Of a stretch of 64,000 bases of DNA, positions 58,836 to 64,000 are shown in pieces; position 1 is the stretch's first letter, and every line of letters begins with the position of its first letter. The position numbers and the translations under genes are program-made. The notes below the pieces were generated by a model that saw nothing but the letters and a program-made list of their open reading frames with translations, made no database searches and was not told the origin of the DNA. This stretch comes from Cyclobacteriaceae bacterium (lineage in GTDB: Bacteria; Bacteroidota; Bacteroidia; Cytophagales; Cyclobacteriaceae): positions 2,418,001-2,482,000 of the forward strand of contig JAHBUD010000001.1 in the NCBI GenBank assembly GCA_019638255.1, read 5' to 3'.

Positions 58836-61205
58836 TTACCATCCGCCACCGCCTCCGCCACCACCACCGCCACCGGAGGATCCGCTGGAAGATGAACTTG
58901 CTGAAAGGCTTATTGAACTTGCTGCCCGAACCGTCCTGTAGAACTCTTCCATGGCGGCCGATAAGTTTTGTCCCAGCAATCCAAGTTTTTTGTCAATCTC
59001 TTTAGGCTTAATACCATACGCCTGCAAGAAGGGTAAGTTGTTTTTCATCCAGGACACATCTTCTTCCGTAAACGATGTTTGCTTAAGCAACCTATTAGCC
59101 GTGATGCCCTGATCTTGTATATATTTAAGTACTGCCATACCTTCTGCAGTTTTTGTACTCATTTTGTAATAATAGTAGGCCAGTAAATATGCCGCAGCAG
59201 CAAAGAGTACCAGGTTGACCGGCTTTGCCATATCCAAATAATTAAAAAGGAAAAATACTCCTATGCCGAGTGTAAGACTAAAAAGAATCCATATGATGTG
59301 CCACCAGTTGTTTTTATGGAATAATTCCTTTTCGCGCAGGAACATGTTGCGTAAACTTTCTACCAGCGTAGGAAATAATCCAGGCACTACGATGGGAATA
59401 AATAGCATCCATCGCTCTGCACCCTTGTGCATTAGTACGGTGAACAACGCTGCAAATAAATAGAGTAAAAGGGGGGTAAGTAATTTGATGTAATTATTAT
59501 GAATAAACTGCTCCATGTTGTAGTGAGTATCCATAAAGAAAGTAAAGTCACGGATGGCCTTTGATACTTTGCGTGATTTTCTTTTTGAAAATTCAAATGA
59601 TGTTTCCTCTTTAAACAGTATTTTAAATAGTTCGGCATCCTCTTCGTAAACAGGCTCGGTATTCTCTTTGGCATGAATAATACTTCTTCGTTTCGATGAG
59701 CCTGCATCAACTTCGATGTATCCTTTCAACGAGAGGTTGAATAATGACGAAAGCAGGGCTTTCATACGGTGTTCTGTAATGACATACTTACTGGCCAGAG
59801 TAGAGAGCAGGGCTGGCGAATAATCCTCCGGATTGATTTCCTTTGGTTGTAGGGCTTGTTCATCTGCTTTAACCTGCCTTCGCGATCGTTCCAGCAAATA
59901 AGCCATCAATGCAATAATAATAATCCAACCCAGGGTGATTATTGAATCGTGTAATCTACTTGTTATAACTTCTGAAAATTTCAGATCGTGTTTCCATTTG
60001 GCCAGTAGGGTTAACCCCGATCCCGGTGGAAGGGTTTGTACTGAGTTTACCCGGTAGGTAGAATCATTTAGCTGTTCGAAGCTACATCCATCACACACCT
60101 TACTTCCTCGTTCTCCGGAGTACGCCTCAAAGGATAAAAATTCTTTTGCAGGTATAGTGAGAATAGCTTCAACGGTGTCAATGGGAAACTTCCAGTCGTT
60201 GCCGGAAACATTCCAGTATACATAGAAATAATCTAACCGGGTATGCACTTCGCGTTCTACTTTGTAACTGATCAGGTATTCATAAACACCGGGTTCAAGT
60301 AAGATATTTTCATGACCAATTCTGATCATGAATTTTCTACCCATGTTTTCAACCTGATAATGTTCGGGTTTACCATCGCGCAGTACAGATAGTACTTCGT
60401 ACCCACCCAGTTCGGCCTGTGGTAATAACTCACGATAAATTCCGCGCTTGATGTTCATACCGTTTACCCGTACCCTAATGGACTCCGTAACGGTAAGGGT
60501 ACGATCATCGTGTACCTGCAGCGCACTTTTGAATGTAGTGATACGTTCGGTACTTTCCCAACTGATGGTGCTGAGTTGGGGCGTTGTCCAATTAAGCTGA
60601 ATAATTAATTCTTTACCTGGCTCAAGGGCTTCGTTAAGGACAATCTGGTTGTACTGTTGATCGGATGATTCAATTGAACAATTGCAATTGGCTTGCCCTC
60701 CAAGACTGGCAGAAAAGCCGGATAATTTGCCTTCCGCAACACTGACTTCAGCTTCTACCTTGTCCATCCGAAAACTCCAGTTTCCAGTAACGTTCCATTG
60801 AAATGGATTGAGCGAGTTAGCCTTGCGGTAAACACGGTACAGGATCACATAGGTATGCTCGCCCGGTATCAGTAAATCCTTGCTGTCAATTCGAATGGAA
60901 AATAAACCAGTGCTTCGCTCGGTTGAGTAAGGCTCTTCAACGCCATTACGTGTAACACCAAGCAATTCGTAATTCAGGTTGACATCATCTAACGATAAAT
61001 TTCGATAAATACCACGTTTGATGTTGATGCCGGAGGAAAGTACGGTGATGGTTTCGGTTACATCGATAGTGTGGTTGCTTTGTAAGACCAGGGAACTCTT
61101 AAAATGGAGTATTCTTTCCTGGCCATGTGCCAGGGAAGCAACCAGTAAGGCCCATCCCATGAGGAGCATGATCAGGGGGCGACCAAATCGATTAGGGTTA
61201 GGCAT
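58836..61205 (-). CDS. DUF2207 family membrane protein with duplicated extracellular domain
   Basis: 789 residues from the ATG at 61205 (the TTG at 61211 is less likely). Signal peptide (PLIMLLMGWALLVASLAHG). Two copies of the N-terminal DUF2207 domain: residues about 30-215 (LVLQSNHTIDVTETITVLSS) and 220-410 (LQVHDDRTLTVTESIRVRVN), each with a GxNIKRGIYR motif. Then TM (IITLGWIIIIALMAYLLE), a winged-helix-like cytoplasmic part (VITEHRMKALLSSLFNLSLK), two to four more TMs, and a Gly/Ser tail ending in W. DUF2207 has unknown function; one domain copy is usual, so the doubling is notable. Confidence 0.9.
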   Translation of the reverse strand: MPNPNRFGRPLIMLLMGWALLVASLAHGQERILHFKSSLVLQSNHTIDVTETITVLSSGINIKRGIYRNLSLDDVNLNYELLGVTRNGVEEPYSTERSTGLFSIRIDSKDLLIPGEHTYVILYRVYRKANSLNPFQWNVTGNWSFRMDKVEAEVSVAEGKLSGFSASLGGQANCNCSIESSDQQYNQIVLNEALEPGKELIIQLNWTTPQLSTISWESTERITTFKSALQVHDDRTLTVTESIRVRVNGMNIKRGIYRELLPQAELGGYEVLSVLRDGKPEHYQVENMGRKFMIRIGHENILLEPGVYEYLISYKVEREVHTRLDYFYVYWNVSGNDWKFPIDTVEAILTIPAKEFLSFEAYSGERGSKVCDGCSFEQLNDSTYRVNSVQTLPPGSGLTLLAKWKHDLKFSEVITSRLHDSIITLGWIIIIALMAYLLERSRRQVKADEQALQPKEINPEDYSPALLSTLASKYVITEHRMKALLSSLFNLSLKGYIEVDAGSSKRRSIIHAKENTEPVYEEDAELFKILFKEETSFEFSKRKSRKVSKAIRDFTFFMDTHYNMEQFIHNNYIKLLTPLLLYLFAALFTVLMHKGAERWMLFIPIVVPGLFPTLVESLRNMFLREKELFHKNNWWHIIWILFSLTLGIGVFFLFNYLDMAKPVNLVLFAAAAYLLAYYYYKMSTKTAEGMAVLKYIQDQGITANRLLKQTSFTEEDVSWMKNNLPFLQAYGIKPKEIDKKLGLLGQNLSAAMEEFYRTVRAASSISLSASSSSSGSSGGGGGGGGGGGW

Positions 61206-61278
61206 AGACAATCCTAATGTACTTCAGGTTTTTTGGATTTTCAAATGGGTATTGGTTTCAGAGATTACGATAAATTGA

Positions 61279-61314
61279 GTTCAATTATGAACATTCTTAT
61301 ATTCAATTCTGAAC
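61279..61314. promoter_or_regulatory. Two 14-bp palindromic sites spaced 22 bp apart
   Basis: GTTCAATTATGAAC (61279-61292) and ATTCAATTCTGAAC (61301-61314) are near-identical palindromes of the form TTCA-N4-TGAA, centres 22 bp apart (two helical turns). They lie in the divergent gap between the DUF2207 and DUF4440 genes. This suggests cooperative binding of a dimeric repressor. Confidence 0.5.
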
Positions 61315-61414
61315 AGCGGTGAACCTAAAAGTTTGGTTTAAAGTCGCTCGTGGTGTCATGGTAGTTCGGCACAATTGTTAGTAGGACAATATAGAATAAA
61401 CCAACCTTATTGTT

Positions 61415-61858
61415 ATGAAGCACTATATTATACATCTATTGATAATATCCAATGTAATTTTAGTCTCCGCTCAGTCGAATGATTTAGTCGTAAAAATCCA
61501 GGCATTGGACAGTACCCTATTTCATGCCTTCAACACCTGCAACATTGAAACCTTCAGATCTATGTTTACACCCGATCTTGAATTTTACCATGACAAAGGT
61601 GGATTAACGGATTATGATCATACTATAAATGCAATCAAGCAAAATTGTGATCGAAGGCTGGGGTTGGTGCGTACTCTTATACCCGGAAGTATGGAAGTTT
61701 ACCCGATTGGAGATTATGGTGCAGTACAGATAGCAGCACACCGCTTTTGTCATATGGAGAATGGAAAGGAAGACTGCGGGACTTTCAAGTTTGTTCATAT
61801 TTGGAAGAATGAAAGCGGGGTTTGGAGAATTGCCCGGGTGGTGAGTTACGACCACTAA
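61415..61858 (+). CDS. Exported DUF4440/SnoaL-like protein
   Basis: 147 residues. Signal peptide (YIIHLLIISNVILVSAQ). NTF2-like cone fold: LDSTLFHAFNTCNIETFRSM, FTPDLEFYHDKGGLTDYDHT and GTFKFVHIWKNESGVWRIAR. Cone-fold proteins act as enzymes or ligand binders. No partner nearby apart from the shared upstream sites with DUF2207. Confidence 0.85.
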   Translation: MKHYIIHLLIISNVILVSAQSNDLVVKIQALDSTLFHAFNTCNIETFRSMFTPDLEFYHDKGGLTDYDHTINAIKQNCDRRLGLVRTLIPGSMEVYPIGDYGAVQIAAHRFCHMENGKEDCGTFKFVHIWKNESGVWRIARVVSYDH

Positions 61859-61927
61859 AAATTTTGTGATCAGCGGTTGTTCATCATCACTATGGATACT
61901 TAATATTGGGTAACATAAACCTGATCT

Positions 61928-64000
61928 ATGCGCTCCGTATTGAGTATCCTTTTTCTATGCCTGGTGATTTCATGCCAGGTGCACAAAACCGAAGTTCAGC
62001 AATGGGAAGAACAGGCATCACGGGTAACGATTATCCGCGATGATTTTGGTGTTCCGCACATTTATGGAAAAACCGATGCTGATGCAGTTTTCGGTATGTT
62101 GTATGCACAATGTGAAGATGACTTTGCCCGTGTAGAGCGCAACTACATCTGGGCCATCGGACGATTGGCAGAATTAGAAGGGGAGGAGATGCTCTACAGC
62201 GATGTGCGTGCTAACCTGTTTATGACACAGGAAGAAGCGATTCAGCGCTATGAGGAAAGTCCGGAATGGTTAAAGAAACTTTGTCAGGCTTTTGCTGATG
62301 GAGTGAACTATTATCTCTATACCCATCCAGAAGTCACTCCCAAATTGCTTAGTCGTTTTGAACCGTGGATGCCGATGTATTTCAGCGAGGGAAGCATTGG
62401 TGGAGATATTGAATCCGTATCGGTAAGAAGCATTAAGGAATTCTATGACCAACGTGATGGTAGTCCGGGTACGCGGCTTATCACATCTCAACAAACTCAA
62501 GAAGACAATAGGGAATTAGATGAGCCTCAAGGCTCAAATGGCTTTGCTATTTCAGGTAAGCTAACCGAATCAGGCAATGCCATGCTACTGATAAACCCGC
62601 ACACCTCATTTTACTTCCGTGGGGAAATTCATGTTGTGAGTGAAGAGGGATTGAATGCCTATGGCGCAGTAACATGGGGGCAATTGTTCATCTATCAGGG
62701 TTTTAATGAGAAAAATGGTTGGATGCATACGTCCTCCTATACCGATGTGATGGATGAATTTCTGGAAACTATAATTGATAAAGAAGGAAGGTATTATTAT
62801 CAATACGGTGATGAGCAGCGTCCGGTTGAAGAAGTTAACGTAACCCTGAACTATACCACAGGCGACTCGATTCAGCGAAGGGATTTTACGTTGTATCGAA
62901 CCCACCATGGCCCGATAACCGGCAAGCAAGATGATAAATGGTTGGCAACGGCCATGATGTGGGATCCATCCAACGCTTTGCAGCAAGCGTTTATCCGTAC
63001 AAAAACCAGTACCTATGATGAGTTCAAAAAGATGATGGACTATCGAACCAACTCATCAAACAATACAGTCTATGCCGATGCAGATGGCAACATCGCCTTC
63101 TTTCAAGGAAATTTTATTCCGAAACGTGATGTAAAAGTTGATTATGAAAATCCGGTTGATGGAAGTAACCCCGACACGGATTGGAAGGGTTTACATTCGG
63201 TAGATGAGAGCATTCATTTACTAAATCCCGGTAACGGCTGGATTCAGAATTGTAATTCCACACCTTTTACGTCAGCAGCAGAGTTCAGTCCGAAGAAAGA
63301 AGACTACCCTTATTATATGGCCACCGAGCCTGAGAACTTCCGAGGGGTGCACGCGATAAAAGTACTTACCGGTAGCAGCGGATATACACTGGATAAATTT
63401 TTACAAGCTGCATACGATCCGTACCTGCCGGCATTTGAGAAACTAATCCCGGGCCTTGTGGAAGCTTTCGATAAGTCAGGAAAAAGTTTCGTGAAGCTTA
63501 AGCCTGCTGTTGAAGTGCTTCGGAAGTGGGATATGACTGTATCGAAAGAATCGGTAGGGATGACGCTTGGGCACTATTACATTTCCATTTACTTGCAAAA
63601 GGGTCCGCGACCGGAAGGACTCACCATGATGGAGCGCGTAAATTATTTTGGAACGAGTACGCCTCATGAAGAACGACTGACCATTTTTTCCGAAGTGATT
63701 GAAAAACTCACAGCTGACTTCGGAACCTGGGAAATGCCATGGGGTGAAGTGAATCGCTTTCAGCGTTTGGATGGTGTCATCCAACAGAAGTTTGACGATA
63801 ATAAACCCAGCATTCCAGTTGGATTGGCTTCCGGAAATTGGGGAGCGCTTGCATCCTACGGTGCTCGAGGCAGTCAAGGAACAAAAAAAATATACGGTAC
63901 TTACGGCAACAGCTTTGTGGCCGTGGTTGAATTCGGGCAAAAGGTAAAAGCAAAAAGCATACTGGCCGGAGGGCAGAGCAGCGATCCCGCTTCACCACAC
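61928..64000 (+). CDS. Penicillin acylase family N-terminal nucleophile hydrolase, lipoprotein (partial)
   Basis: 691 residues visible, cut at the right edge. Lipoprotein signal (SVLSILFLCLVISC). The mature part begins with DDFGVPHIYGKTDADAVFGM. The autocleavage site and N-terminal nucleophile is Ser203 in EPQGSNGFAISG, with the following DPHTSFYFRGEIH-like region as NPHTSFYFRGEIHVVSEEG; the DxxxNxxYADADGNIAFFQGNF region is in SSNNTVYADADGNIAFFQGN. Family members cleave amide bonds of beta-lactams, acyl-homoserine lactones or lipopeptides. The missing C-terminus holds a last piece of the beta chain. Confidence 0.92.
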   Translation, partial: MRSVLSILFLCLVISCQVHKTEVQQWEEQASRVTIIRDDFGVPHIYGKTDADAVFGMLYAQCEDDFARVERNYIWAIGRLAELEGEEMLYSDVRANLFMTQEEAIQRYEESPEWLKKLCQAFADGVNYYLYTHPEVTPKLLSRFEPWMPMYFSEGSIGGDIESVSVRSIKEFYDQRDGSPGTRLITSQQTQEDNRELDEPQGSNGFAISGKLTESGNAMLLINPHTSFYFRGEIHVVSEEGLNAYGAVTWGQLFIYQGFNEKNGWMHTSSYTDVMDEFLETIIDKEGRYYYQYGDEQRPVEEVNVTLNYTTGDSIQRRDFTLYRTHHGPITGKQDDKWLATAMMWDPSNALQQAFIRTKTSTYDEFKKMMDYRTNSSNNTVYADADGNIAFFQGNFIPKRDVKVDYENPVDGSNPDTDWKGLHSVDESIHLLNPGNGWIQNCNSTPFTSAAEFSPKKEDYPYYMATEPENFRGVHAIKVLTGSSGYTLDKFLQAAYDPYLPAFEKLIPGLVEAFDKSGKSFVKLKPAVEVLRKWDMTVSKESVGMTLGHYYISIYLQKGPRPEGLTMMERVNYFGTSTPHEERLTIFSEVIEKLTADFGTWEMPWGEVNRFQRLDGVIQQKFDDNKPSIPVGLASGNWGALASYGARGSQGTKKIYGTYGNSFVAVVEFGQKVKAKSILAGGQSSDPASPH

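Noticed and set aside
61301..61314. Possible attachment or insertion-sequence end
   Set aside because: The repeats are short and palindromic with no adjacent transposase or integrase gene; operator sites explain them better.
1..64000. CRISPR arrays, tRNA or rRNA genes
   Set aside because: No regularly spaced identical repeats and no cloverleaf or rRNA-like segments were seen while reading both strands.

Overview
The window looks like a chromosomal segment of a Bacteroidota bacterium, most likely a free-living glycan-degrading member of the Cytophagales. The support is: a SusC/SusD pair with a matching glycan-binding lipoprotein, a type IX secretion sorting domain on the GH16 enzyme, several Bacteroidota-type promoters (TAnnTTTG -7 boxes), lipoprotein signals typical of the phylum and near absence of Shine-Dalgarno sequences. 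No rRNA, tRNA or CRISPR array was found.

Layout. 1-5.7 kb (minus): an exported-protein operon, consisting of a Kre9/Knh1-like protein, two paralogous right-handed beta-helix proteins and a very large repeat/fibronectin-III protein that runs off the left edge. 5.9-9.4 kb: an accessory island with three toxin-antitoxin-like modules (zeta-like kinase plus small partner, VapBC, HigBA), an intact PAS-LuxR regulator, and degraded copies of the 5' and 3' ends of a related regulator on either side. 9.4-12.6 kb: an alpha/beta hydrolase with a second PAS-LuxR regulator, then an AAA+/DUF4143 ATPase. 12.7-20 kb: HrpB helicase, a GH13 maltodextrin hydrolase, a SPOR-like/OmpA protein and MnmE.

20-33.7 kb is a complete polysaccharide utilisation locus, probably for laminarin or another beta-1,3-glucan. 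A membrane-spanning propeller/Y_Y_Y/LuxR sensor-regulator is divergent from SusC, SusD, a PKD surface glycan-binding lipoprotein, a T9SS-secreted GH16 and a GH3 beta-glucosidase lipoprotein. The enzymes would cut the polymer outside, the SusCD complex import oligomers, and the GH3 finish them. A strong hairpin separates the binding/transport genes from the enzyme genes.

33.7-38.7 kb is a manganese/iron/zinc-type ABC importer operon led by its own DtxR-family repressor. A classical inverted-repeat operator overlaps its promoter, one permease carries a fused DtxR-type domain, and a frameshifted four-helix-bundle gene interrupts the operon. 38.7-46.8 kb holds housekeeping and scattered genes: glycosyltransferase, DapD, DUF3108, MscL, a lipoprotein, an acyl-CoA oxidase-like enzyme and two methyltransferase-like proteins. 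47.4-49.2 kb is an ArsR-SRPBCC-DoxX-DUF4256 operon with two clear operators. 49.3-53.4 kb has membrane proteins, an MpaB-like oxygenase, a rhodanese, a truncated beta-lactamase-like pseudogene with other debris, and an unrecognised lipoprotein. 53.4-57.4 kb is a three-gene LytS/LytTR signalling cluster in which one sensor has a degenerate ATPase domain. The right end has an orphan lipoprotein, a tandem DUF2207 membrane protein, a DUF4440 protein and a penicillin-acylase family lipoprotein cut by the window edge.
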